Shown: piece after piece, positions 1 to 5,470 of the stretch | How positions within the stretch are numbered: position 1 is the first letter of the stretch | How the letters are laid out: each line of letters starts with the position of its first letter | Assembly: GCA_945877725.1 (NCBI GenBank) | Contig: CAMDXR010000213.1 | Location: 1 to 5,702 of the forward strand | Source: Limnohabitans sp. Rim8 | GTDB lineage: Bacteria > Pseudomonadota > Gammaproteobacteria > Burkholderiales > Burkholderiaceae_C | Direction: 5' to 3' | DNA length: 5,702 bases | The notes under the pieces: generated by a model | The model's database searches: none | What the model saw: only the letters and a program-made list of their open reading frames with translations | What the model was told of the DNA's origin: nothing | Position numbers and translations under genes: made by a program

Positions 1-301
1 CGACAGCGGTGCGGTCATGACACAACCGGCCAATTTGTTCGGCCACTGGGCTGACCTGGTGCGACTTCATGGTCAAAAACACATAGTCGTGCGGTGTTGC
101 TTCATCGATGGAGCAAGCCTTGACATGCGGGGCATGCAGCGTTGTGCCATCTTCTAGGGTGAGGCTCATGCCATTTGCTTGAATGGCTTTGAGATTTTCG
201 CCACGCGCAATGAATGTCACGTTGCAACCCGACAAGGCCAATTTCACGCCAAGGTATCCCCCAATGGCGCCCGCACCCACAATGGCAATATTCAAACTCA
301 T
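1..301 (-). CDS. Ketopantoate reductase family protein (PanE/ApbA-like), N-terminal part, cut by window edge
   Basis: Only the first 100 codons are present; the gene continues past base 1. The visible part is an N-terminal NAD(P)-binding Rossmann domain. After MSLNIAIVGAGAIGGYLG, the glycine-rich turn GAGAIGG lies at residues 9-15, and IARGENLKAI follows at 31-40, where the family binds the NADPH phosphate. A TMKSHQ segment with Lys79 matches the family's conserved 'K-x-x-Q' region, which in PanE contributes the active-site lysine. Family members reduce 2-dehydropantoate to pantoate with NADPH in the cytosol (pantothenate synthesis), but many paralogues act on other 2-keto acids. The ATG overlaps the TGA of the upstream FAH-family gene (ATGA, 298-301), so translation is probably coupled. 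Pairing with a FAH-family enzyme rather than panB/panC suggests a catabolic paralogue, so no symbol is given. Family assignment is firm; substrate is unknown. Confidence 0.88.
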   Translation of the reverse strand, partial: MSLNIAIVGAGAIGGYLGVKLALSGCNVTFIARGENLKAIQANGMSLTLEDGTTLHAPHVKACSIDEATPHDYVFLTMKSHQVSPVAEQIGRLCHDRTAV

Positions 302-1071
302 GTTGGCACTTTCATGGTGTTAGAGAGGGTGCCGATGCCCTCAATGGTCACTTCTACAACGGCATCATTTTGCCAAGGCATGGCTCCGAGGGATGTGCCA
401 CAAGAAATGATATCGCCGGGCTCCAGAGTCATGCCTCTGGAGAGTTTGCTGACCAACTCTTGAGGTGAAAAAAACATGTCACTGACGTGGTAGTTTTGGC
501 GCTCTCGCCCGTTGACTTTGGCGGTCACGGTCGCTTGGGCGAGATCCAAGTCGGTCTCTACCCAAGGACCGAAAGGCGTAAAGCCATCGAAATTTTTAGC
601 CCGTGTCCATTGCTCAAAGCTGGTATCGCTTCTCAGCAATTCAATGGCTGTGACGTCGTTCACACAGGTATAACCAAAAATATACTGTCCAGCGTCCTCC
701 AGTGGGATGTCACGCCCACGTCGACCGATGACGATGCCCAGTTCGGCTTCGTAAACCACCCGTCCTACATCGTTTGGAGGTCGCATCACAGCTTGAAGAT
801 GGTGTGAATACGAATTGGGCGACTTGAGAAAGTAAAGCGGTTCAGAGGGTGCACTCCAACCATTCTTTTCTGCCGCCGTTTTGAAATTGTTCCAAAGTGC
901 CAAAACTTTGGTGGGATGGCAGGGAGCCAAAATCTCAACGTCCAACAAGCTCAGCGTTTCGCCAGTGGGTTGAGGATGTTGGAAAAGAAGACCCTGATAA
1001 ACATGGATGGTTTCATCCACCAATTGACCCATACCGATATGGCCTTTGTGTGAATAGCGAAGCCACCTCAT
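298..1071 (-). CDS. Fumarylacetoacetate hydrolase (FAH) family protein, 257 aa
   Basis: This is a complete cytosolic enzyme of the FAH superfamily, which cleaves, hydrates or decarboxylates 2-keto/enol acids using a bound divalent metal. Visible family features are the metal-ligand pattern E108-A-E110 (in VVYEAELGIVIG), D139 in YTCVNDVTA, K159 and D162 in RAKNFDGF, the GP at 168-169, and GDIISCGTSLG near 219-229 (usually GDxIxxGTPxG). The length is normal for single-domain members. The N-terminal catalytic segment, usually NYxxHxxE, reads NNFKTAAEKNG (61-71), so the usual His is not obvious. The ATG at 1071 is chosen because GGGA lies 7 bases upstream; an out-of-frame ATG sits 4 bases earlier. 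The gene lies directly behind 6S RNA with no visible terminator between, and its stop overlaps the ketopantoate-reductase-like start. The likely role is breakdown of an aromatic or keto-acid intermediate; the substrate cannot be assigned from sequence. Confidence 0.92.
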   Translation of the reverse strand: MRWLRYSHKGHIGMGQLVDETIHVYQGLLFQHPQPTGETLSLLDVEILAPCHPTKVLALWNNFKTAAEKNGWSAPSEPLYFLKSPNSYSHHLQAVMRPPNDVGRVVYEAELGIVIGRRGRDIPLEDAGQYIFGYTCVNDVTAIELLRSDTSFEQWTRAKNFDGFTPFGPWVETDLDLAQATVTAKVNGRERQNYHVSDMFFSPQELVSKLSRGMTLEPGDIISCGTSLGAMPWQNDAVVEVTIEGIGTLSNTMKVPT

Positions 1072-1106
1072 GCATTGTTCCCAATTGATTCAAATGGTGT
1101 TGAAGG

Positions 1107-1279
1107 TGTCTGCGAGTGCCACCGGACCGGCATCCTGAACCGGGGTTCAGGTGGGCGAGGGCAGACTGGCGTTGGGTTCATCTGACGCGAGATGATCACG
1201 CTCACCAGCCAATGTACCAAGCCCGGGCTCTAAGAGCATTGGTTCAAGGAAATATAAAGCCCGGCATGCACCGCAGACA
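1107..1279 (-). ncRNA. ssrS: 6S RNA (ssrS)
   Basis: 6S RNA mimics an open promoter and binds sigma70-RNA polymerase, reducing transcription in stationary phase. The minus-strand transcript has a perfect 8-bp closing stem, TGTCTGCG (1279-1272) with CGCAGACA (1114-1107). The stem extends after a one-base bulge by GTGC/GCAC and then CCGG/CCGG. On the 3' side of the central bubble is the hairpin CCTGAACC/GGTTCAGG (1151-1134), the counterpart of the CCTTGAACC/GGTTCAAGG hairpin in E. coli 6S RNA. On the 5' side, CCTTGAACC (1249-1241) leads into a long, imperfect terminal arm closed by CCAATG/CATTGG. The length of about 173 nt is close to the usual 180. The position directly downstream of zapA is the conserved proteobacterial location. 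Ends are set from the closing stem and may be off by several bases. No open frame on this strand competes with it. Confidence 0.88.
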
Positions 1280-1284
1280 GCCAG

Positions 1285-1311
1285 ATTGTAGGGGCATATG
1301 CGTCACCACAA
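1285..1311 (-). promoter_or_regulatory. Candidate sigma70 promoter of ssrS
   Basis: On the minus strand TACAAT (1290-1285) is a near-consensus -10 box ending 6 bases before the proposed 6S RNA 5' end at about 1279. Upstream, TTGTGG (1311-1306) is a possible -35 box, but the 15-base spacing is short, so the -35 call is weak. The motif lies in the 49-base gap between the zapA stop and ssrS. This allows 6S RNA to be made separately from the zapB-like/zapA message; read-through from zapA is also possible, since no terminator is visible between them. Confidence 0.6.
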
Positions 1312-1328
1312 CCCAAGCTTTTTGGGAA

Positions 1329-1655
1329 TTAGATCAATTGCCCGTCTTGTTCCAGAACCTGATCGAGTCGCTTGAGCAACTGGGTCAGTCTCTGCTGCGA
1401 ATCCGGGGAGATATCGGTGTTGGATTGAGCGGGGTTTGCCGCAGCCGTGGCGGGCTCAGGGGATTCAAAAGCCAAGTTCAAGGCCGCCAGCACGGCAATG
1501 CGGTCCCGGGCCTTGATCTTGCCCGCATCGCGGATTTTGCACATGGCGGAATCCACTTTGCCGACCGCTTCCATCAAACGGGTTTCGCCGCCTTCCGGGC
1601 AACCCAAAATGTAGCTTTGTCCCATGATTTGGACATCCAGTTGTTTGCTGCTCAT
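1329..1655 (-). CDS. zapA: Cell division protein ZapA, 108 aa
   Basis: ZapA is a small cytosolic protein that binds and bundles FtsZ filaments and stabilises the Z-ring at mid-cell. The N-terminal globular domain is recognisable: SSKQLDVQIMGQSYILGCPEGGE (2-24), where the 'LDVxIxGxxYxLxCPEG' pattern is typical. An alpha-helical stretch with IKARDRIAVLAALNLAFE (47-64) follows. A Ser/Thr/Pro/Ala-rich linker (65-84) joins a C-terminal helix (86-106) rich in Leu at heptad-like spacing, which would form the coiled-coil dimer part. The length agrees with E. coli ZapA (109 aa). The ATG at 1655 has TGAGG 7 bases upstream and overlaps the stop of the ZapB-like gene (ATGA). Gene order zapB-like, zapA, ssrS is the usual arrangement. 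Confidence 0.95.
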   Translation of the reverse strand: MSSKQLDVQIMGQSYILGCPEGGETRLMEAVGKVDSAMCKIRDAGKIKARDRIAVLAALNLAFESPEPATAAANPAQSNTDISPDSQQRLTQLLKRLDQVLEQDGQLI

Positions 1656-1879
1656 GATGAGGCCTCAGGTGACACGGGGGCAGAGGTGGGCAGGCGCTCG
1701 ATGAGTGCATCGACGCGGGCTCTGGCGGCAGCCAGGCGAGACTTGAGTTGGTCGCGCTCAAGTGTCAGGGTCTGCACTTGCTGCAGCAGCAAAGCATTGG
1801 TGCGTTGCAACTCCTCGTGGCGAAGCAACAAATGATCCACACGCTCGGCAATTTGATCAATGGTGTCAGTTTGGGCCAT
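1652..1879 (-). CDS. ZapB-like / TIGR02449-type small coiled-coil protein, 75 aa
   Basis: This small, soluble, highly alpha-helical protein starts MAQTDTIDQIAERVDHLLL. From about residue 7 to 62 it shows a continuous heptad-like pattern of Leu/Ile/Val with Glu, Gln and Arg, including ELQRTNALLLQQVQTLTLER, as expected for a parallel coiled coil. The last dozen residues (PTSAPVSPEASS) are disordered-looking. Proteins of this size and pattern directly upstream of zapA in beta- and gammaproteobacteria are annotated as TIGR02449 or ZapB-like. A role in organising the division ring with ZapA is likely by context but is not shown by any catalytic motif. The ATG at 1879 is preferred over an in-frame TTG at 1888, although neither has a clear Shine-Dalgarno. 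The stop overlaps the zapA ATG, implying coupled translation. Confidence 0.85.
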   Translation of the reverse strand: MAQTDTIDQIAERVDHLLLRHEELQRTNALLLQQVQTLTLERDQLKSRLAAARARVDALIERLPTSAPVSPEASS

Positions 1880-1904
1880 GGCAATCAAATAAAAATGATT
1901 CGAT

Positions 1905-1934
1905 ATTGTAGAGCGTGGGGGCTTTGCAGATTAA
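1905..1934 (-). promoter_or_regulatory. Candidate promoter of the zapB-like/zapA/ssrS operon
   Basis: On the minus strand TACAAT (1910-1905) is a good -10 box, the same hexamer as at the ssrS promoter. It would start transcription near 1898, giving a leader of only about 20 bases before the ATG at 1879. No strong -35 is present; TAATCT or TTAATC lies at 17-18 bases spacing. The position directly upstream of the first gene of the operon supports the call. Confidence 0.45.
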
Positions 1935-1950
1935 ATGACAATTTTCGTCT

Positions 1951-1956
1951 TAGAAT
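1951..1956 (+). promoter_or_regulatory. Candidate -10 box for the B12-riboswitch/btuB transcript
   Basis: TAGAAT at 1951-1956 would start transcription near 1963, just at the 5' strand of the riboswitch P1 helix, which is where a leader of this class should begin. The -35 region is weak: TTGCAG at 1924-1929 is too far (21 bases), and nothing close to TTGACA lies at 16-18 bases. The box is about 40 bases from the opposing -10 of the zapB-like operon, so the two promoters are back to back. Confidence 0.4.
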
Positions 1957-1959
1957 CCA

Positions 1960-2183
1960 CGCAGTTGGTGCTCGCGAAGCCGGTTCACGGCCCGCAGTTC
2001 AACGGGAAGCAGGGGGGAGGGTCGACAAGACCCACCTAACCTGCGCTGCCCCCGCAACGGTAAGCAGACGAGAGGTTGACGCAAATCAACCCCTCCGCTT
2101 TCATCTCAAACCACTGGAAACCCTGAAACAGGTAACCGGGAAGGTGATGAAGGTTGCATCTGCCAGCCCGGATACCGGCCAAT
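1960..2183 (+). promoter_or_regulatory. Cobalamin (B12) riboswitch aptamer
   Basis: The RNA binds adenosylcobalamin or a related cobalamin and lowers expression of the genes behind it when B12 is plentiful. The diagnostic B12 box GCCAGCCCGGATACCGGCC is at 2162-2180. The other conserved blocks are in order: GTTGGTGCTC (1964-1973), GGGAAGCAGG (2004-2013), the CTGCGCTGCCCCCGCAACGG core at 2041-2060 followed by TAAGCAG, CCACTG (2111-2116) and GGGAAGG (2138-2144). Helices include GCAGG/CCTGC with an inner GGGTC/GACCC hairpin, and a variable arm GAGaGGTTGA/TCAACCcCTC (2070-2095). TTGG (1965-1968) can pair with CCAA (2179-2182) to close P1. The gene just downstream is btuB, the classic target. Ends are approximate. 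Confidence 0.95.
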
Positions 2184-2188
2184 CAGGT

Positions 2189-2208
2189 GACCTGTCGCAA
2201 GACAGGTC
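2189..2208 (+). promoter_or_regulatory. GNRA-capped hairpin just after the riboswitch
   Basis: GACCTGTC and GACAGGTC form a perfect 8-bp stem around a GCAA tetraloop, starting 6 bases after P1 of the aptamer. It is not followed by a U-run, so it is not an intrinsic terminator. It is probably a structural part of the expression platform that sets the spacing between aptamer and ribosome-binding region. Function is inferred from position only. Confidence 0.6.
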
Positions 2209-2212
2209 TGAA

Positions 2213-2244
2213 GCCCATGCACTGTCGGGGAAGGCGGTGAGGGC
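2213..2244 (+). promoter_or_regulatory. Candidate expression-platform hairpin covering the purine-rich ribosome-binding region
   Basis: GCCC (2213-2216) can pair with GGGC (2241-2244), and CACTG (2220-2224) with CGGTG (2235-2239, one G-U pair), leaving the purine-rich loop TCGGGGAAGG. This would place the only Shine-Dalgarno-like sequences ahead of btuB (GGGGAAGG, GGTGAGGG) in the loop and 3' strand. That is consistent with B12-dependent translational control. A T-rich tract (2246-2260) follows but is interrupted by G and A, so termination is a weaker alternative. The stems are short and imperfect; this is a hand-drawn fold. Confidence 0.4.
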
Positions 2245-2264
2245 GTTTGATTTGTTTGTTATCA

Positions 2265-4121
2265 ATGAAAAAACGTTTCTTTTGCACGCCTTTGGCTGTG
2301 CTTGCTTTGCTTTTAACCGGGCATGCCACCTCTTTTGCCCAAAGTCATATCAGCTTTCAGCCCATTGTGGTGACCGCCACCCGCAGTCAAACCCCTTTAA
2401 CCCATGTGCTGGCGGATGTCTCCATCGTTGACCGTGAAACCCTAGAAGAGTCCGGGTTGCAGTCTTTGGCCGAAGTGCTTGCAACTTTGCCGGGTGTTCA
2501 ATTTTTGAGCAGCGGCAGTTACCGCTCCAGTTCAGGCATCTTTTTGCGAGGTGCCACCACCTCGCAAACCCTGTTGTTGATTGATGGGGTTCGTGTTGGT
2601 TCAGCAACATCCGGTAGTTTTTCTTTGGAAAGCTTGCCCCTCGACCGTATTGAGCGAGTTGAAGTGTTGCGCGGTGCTGCTGCCGCGCTGTATGGACCTG
2701 ACGCTGTCGGAGGCGTGATTCAGGTGGTGACCCGAGAGCCCATGAACGGCTTGCAAAAGACAGCGACTGCAGGTGCAGGGTCTGACGGGCAGCGTCAATT
2801 GGGGGCCAGTATTCAAGGCAGAGAGGGGGCATGGGGTTATCGATTGGGTGCTTCCCGAGAGCGTGCCAACGGCATCAGTGTCAAGTTGCCTGGGGCTTCG
2901 GACTTTAATGCCGATAAAGACAGTTTTGACTTTTCGAGCTTTGACGCCAAGCTGCAATTCAAACTGGACGAGCGGCAATCGTTCTCAATGACGCTATTGG
3001 CCAGCGATGGTGAATACGGATTCGATAGCAAAACCACGGGCTTGACTGCGGCCAACACGCTGGCTTTGAGCTACCCTGGGGTTCGACAAGCTGGCTTGAC
3101 TTGGAAGTCCAAGTTGAACAGTGACTGGTCGACTTCATTGACCTTGGCGCGATCCCAAGAATTCGCCAAAAGCCGATACCTGCGGGAATCTGACCAAACC
3201 CTGATCAGTGAAAGTCGATTCAACACGACCCGAAATCAGGTCACTTGGCAAAACGACATCCGTTGGGGAAAAGGCAGCTTAACTTTGTTGGCTGAGGAAA
3301 TGCGTGACAAAGTGGACAGCACAACCGCCTACACGGTGACCGAGAGAAGCTTGCAGGGCTTGATGGCTTCTTATGCGTGGCGTGATGAGGTTTGGGATGC
3401 GCTGGCCACGGTCCGATCTGACAGGAATTCTCAATTTGGCAATTTCAATGTGTGGTCCCTTTCGGGTGGCTACAAATTAAATGAACAATGGAAGTTTGTG
3501 GCCAACACAGGAACCACTTTTCAGGCTCCCACCTTCAATCAACTCTATTGGCCCTGTGCTAACCCCTGCACACCTACCACCTACCGGGGTGACCCCAATC
3601 TGAAACCTCAAGAGGGACAATCTGAAGAGCTTGGTCTGCGTTATAAAAACGGCACGACGCGGGCCAGTGTGGTGATTTATCAAAATGAGATCAATGGGTT
3701 TATCACCCCCGCCACCAACGTGCAGTCGAGCATGGCCGTGTTGAAGGGCTCGAGCTTCAGCTGGGAAGATTCATGGGGAGATACAGGTCTGATCGCTTCG
3801 TATGATCATGGAAATCACCGCATCAAACCCTCCAATGACCGTATTTCCCGTGTTGCCAACGAGTACATGAGTCTGCGGTTAAACCATCGATACGGGGCTT
3901 GGAAGCCTTATGCAGAAATCCGATTGTCGGGAGATCGGATGGATGGAAAGGTCAAGCTGCCTGGCTATGGCATAGCGAATCTGGGCACCAGTTACCAATG
4001 GGATAAAAATTGGAAAGTGCTGGCCCGGCTGAACAATTTGGGCGACAAAATGTACTCTTTGGCCAACGGCTACAGCATGCCTGGCCGGAATTTATTTGTC
4101 TCCATACATTGGACGGACTGA
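2265..4121 (+). CDS. btuB: Vitamin B12 TonB-dependent outer-membrane receptor BtuB, 618 aa
   Basis: BtuB imports cobalamin and related corrinoids across the outer membrane using energy from TonB-ExbB-ExbD. Residues 1-26 form a Sec signal peptide (MKKR, then a hydrophobic core and ATSFAQ). A TonB box, PIVVTATR, is at 33-40. The plug domain follows, with LAEVLATLPGVQF, FLRGATTSQTLLLIDGVRV and IERVEVLRGAAAALYGPDAVGGVIQVVTRE up to about 158. The remainder is alternating amphipathic beta-strands of the 22-strand barrel. The family's C-terminal pattern is present (NNLGDKMYSLANGYSMPGRNLF, split here: NNLGDK at 595-600, then GYSMPGR). The length matches E. coli BtuB (614 aa). The start is uncertain: ATG 2265 begins a perfect signal peptide but lacks a Shine-Dalgarno, and in-frame TTG codons lie at 2256 and 2247. 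The protein ends WTD rather than with Phe/Trp. The riboswitch upstream fixes the ligand as B12 or a corrinoid. Confidence 0.95.
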   Translation: MKKRFFCTPLAVLALLLTGHATSFAQSHISFQPIVVTATRSQTPLTHVLADVSIVDRETLEESGLQSLAEVLATLPGVQFLSSGSYRSSSGIFLRGATTSQTLLLIDGVRVGSATSGSFSLESLPLDRIERVEVLRGAAAALYGPDAVGGVIQVVTREPMNGLQKTATAGAGSDGQRQLGASIQGREGAWGYRLGASRERANGISVKLPGASDFNADKDSFDFSSFDAKLQFKLDERQSFSMTLLASDGEYGFDSKTTGLTAANTLALSYPGVRQAGLTWKSKLNSDWSTSLTLARSQEFAKSRYLRESDQTLISESRFNTTRNQVTWQNDIRWGKGSLTLLAEEMRDKVDSTTAYTVTERSLQGLMASYAWRDEVWDALATVRSDRNSQFGNFNVWSLSGGYKLNEQWKFVANTGTTFQAPTFNQLYWPCANPCTPTTYRGDPNLKPQEGQSEELGLRYKNGTTRASVVIYQNEINGFITPATNVQSSMAVLKGSSFSWEDSWGDTGLIASYDHGNHRIKPSNDRISRVANEYMSLRLNHRYGAWKPYAEIRLSGDRMDGKVKLPGYGIANLGTSYQWDKNWKVLARLNNLGDKMYSLANGYSMPGRNLFVSIHWTD

Positions 4122-4129
4122 TAAAAATC

Positions 4130-5470
4130 ATGCGAACTCCTGCCTTGCTCATAGCCGCCCCCGCCTCTGGGCAGGGCAAGACCACGGTCACGGCCGCCTT
4201 AGCTCGCTTGCTGACACGCGAGGGCAAACGTGTTCGCGTGTTCAAGTGCGGGCCGGACTTTCTGGACCCGCATTGGCACACCCTGGCCAGTGGCCACGCG
4301 GTTCACAACCTTGACCTTTGGCTGAACGGCGAGGACGATTTGCGGGCCCGCGTACATGAGGCGGCTTTGCAAAGTGACGTGATCCTGATTGAAGGGGTCA
4401 TGGGCCTGTTTGATGGTGAGCCCAGTGCGGCCGATCTGGCCGAACTGTTGGGCATACCCGTGTTGGCGGTGATCGATGCGTCGGCCATGGCGGGCACCTT
4501 TGGCGCTTTGGTTCATGGCTTGCGTCATTACCGGCCAGGTTTGCCTTGGGCGGGTGTTTTGGCCAATCGGGTGGCCAGTGATGGGCACGCGCAAATGCTG
4601 CAAACCTCGGTACGTTCTGAAGACTTGGGACCTGAACCGGCAGGTGTCGATGCAGGTTGGTTGGGTGCTTTACGGCGCGACGCAGACTTCTCTTTGCCCG
4701 AGCGGCACTTGGGCTTGACTGTGGCGACCGAACTCCCAGATGCGATGGCGCGGCTCGATGCCCTCGCAGATGCCCTTGCTGAAACGCCTCTGGGGCAGTT
4801 GGAACCGGCAGCTTGGCAGCGATGGGCCGTCAATTTTGATCCGGTCAGTTTGCCTCCTGTGGTCCAAAGCTTGGCGGGGCGCACCGTGGCCGTGGCCCGT
4901 GATGCGGCTTTTTGTTTTGTTTATCCGGCCAATCTGGACACGCTGCGTGCGCTGGGGGCCGAGTTGGTGTTCTTTTCCCCGGTAGCAGATGAAGCCATTC
5001 CTGATTGCGATGCCGTCTGGCTGCCCGGTGGATACCCCGAATTGCATGCGCCAGCCTTGGTCAATGGCCTGGCTTGCCGGGCTTCCTTGGTCGCGCATGT
5101 TCGGGCAGGCAAGCCCGTGTGGGCCGAGTGTGGCGGCATGATGCCCTTGTTTGACGGTTTGACCCTGGCGGATGGCACGCGCGCTGCCATGTGGGGACTT
5201 ATGCCCGGTGAGGTGACCATGCAAAAACGCCTGTCGGGCCTTGGGCCGCACCGTTGGGTGACCCCGCAAGGGGAGTTGCGCGGGCACACCTTTCATTACT
5301 CGCTGACCGATTCACCGCAGGCCACGGTGGCCCACACTGAACCGGCTCGGGCGCATTCCAAACCTGAAGCTATTTATGCGCAGGGCTCGGTACGTGCCAG
5401 TTATTTTCACGCCTGGTTCCCCTCGAATCCGGCTGCAGCGGCGCAACTTTTTTTACCGGCGGTGGCATGA
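4130..5470 (+). CDS. cobB: Cobyrinate a,c-diamide synthase CobB/CbiA, 446 aa
   Basis: This cytosolic enzyme uses glutamine and ATP to amidate the a and c side chains of (hydrogeno)cobyrinate in corrin synthesis. It is unrelated to the sirtuin also named CobB. The N-terminal ATP-binding domain has the P-loop APASGQGKTT (10-19, Lys17), the KCGPDFLDP motif (39-47) and IEGVMGLFDG (87-96). The C-terminal class-I glutamine amidotransferase domain has WLPGGYPE (297-304), the nucleophile Cys334 in WAECGGMM, and His427 in SYFHAW. Length agrees with the family (about 430-460). The ATG at 4130 is chosen because the P-loop then starts at the usual distance; an upstream ATG at 4010 would overlap btuB by over 100 bases. 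The gene starts 8 bases after the btuB stop and overlaps the next gene by 4 bases. Sampled base composition is clearly more GC-rich than btuB. Aerobic versus anaerobic pathway cannot be decided from this gene alone. Confidence 0.95.
   Translation: MRTPALLIAAPASGQGKTTVTAALARLLTREGKRVRVFKCGPDFLDPHWHTLASGHAVHNLDLWLNGEDDLRARVHEAALQSDVILIEGVMGLFDGEPSAADLAELLGIPVLAVIDASAMAGTFGALVHGLRHYRPGLPWAGVLANRVASDGHAQMLQTSVRSEDLGPEPAGVDAGWLGALRRDADFSLPERHLGLTVATELPDAMARLDALADALAETPLGQLEPAAWQRWAVNFDPVSLPPVVQSLAGRTVAVARDAAFCFVYPANLDTLRALGAELVFFSPVADEAIPDCDAVWLPGGYPELHAPALVNGLACRASLVAHVRAGKPVWAECGGMMPLFDGLTLADGTRAAMWGLMPGEVTMQKRLSGLGPHRWVTPQGELRGHTFHYSLTDSPQATVAHTEPARAHSKPEAIYAQGSVRASYFHAWFPSNPAAAAQLFLPAVA

Noticed and set aside
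298..301. Frameshift between the FAH-family and ketopantoate-reductase-like genes (single fused protein)
   Set aside because: The two families are unrelated folds, each with a proper end and start. The ATGA overlap is ordinary translational coupling.
1134..1151. CCTGAACC/GGTTCAGG palindrome as a free-standing terminator or operator
   Set aside because: It sits where the conserved 3' central-bubble hairpin of 6S RNA should be and is explained by that structure.
1116..1835. Long plus-strand open frame (239 codons) opposite zapA, the ZapB-like gene and 6S RNA
   Set aside because: Its translation is low-complexity and Arg/Gln/Ser-rich with no family pattern. It lies entirely antisense to well-supported genes.
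2189..2260. Intrinsic terminator after the riboswitch
   Set aside because: The perfect hairpin at 2189-2208 has no U-run behind it. The weaker hairpin at 2213-2244 is followed by a T-rich stretch broken by G and A. Translational control fits at least as well.
2350..3058. Several minus-strand open frames of 70-160 codons inside btuB
   Set aside because: They are shadows of the BtuB reading frame, with no ribosome-binding sites and no recognisable domains.
4010..4129. Upstream ATG extension of cobB by 40 codons
   Set aside because: It lies inside the last part of btuB in another frame, and the extra residues match nothing. ATG 4130 gives the standard CobB N-terminus just before the P-loop.
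4199..5296. Minus-strand open frames of up to 208 codons inside cobB
   Set aside because: GC-rich coding DNA with G/C third positions produces such antisense frames. The CobB frame has all catalytic motifs and explains the region.
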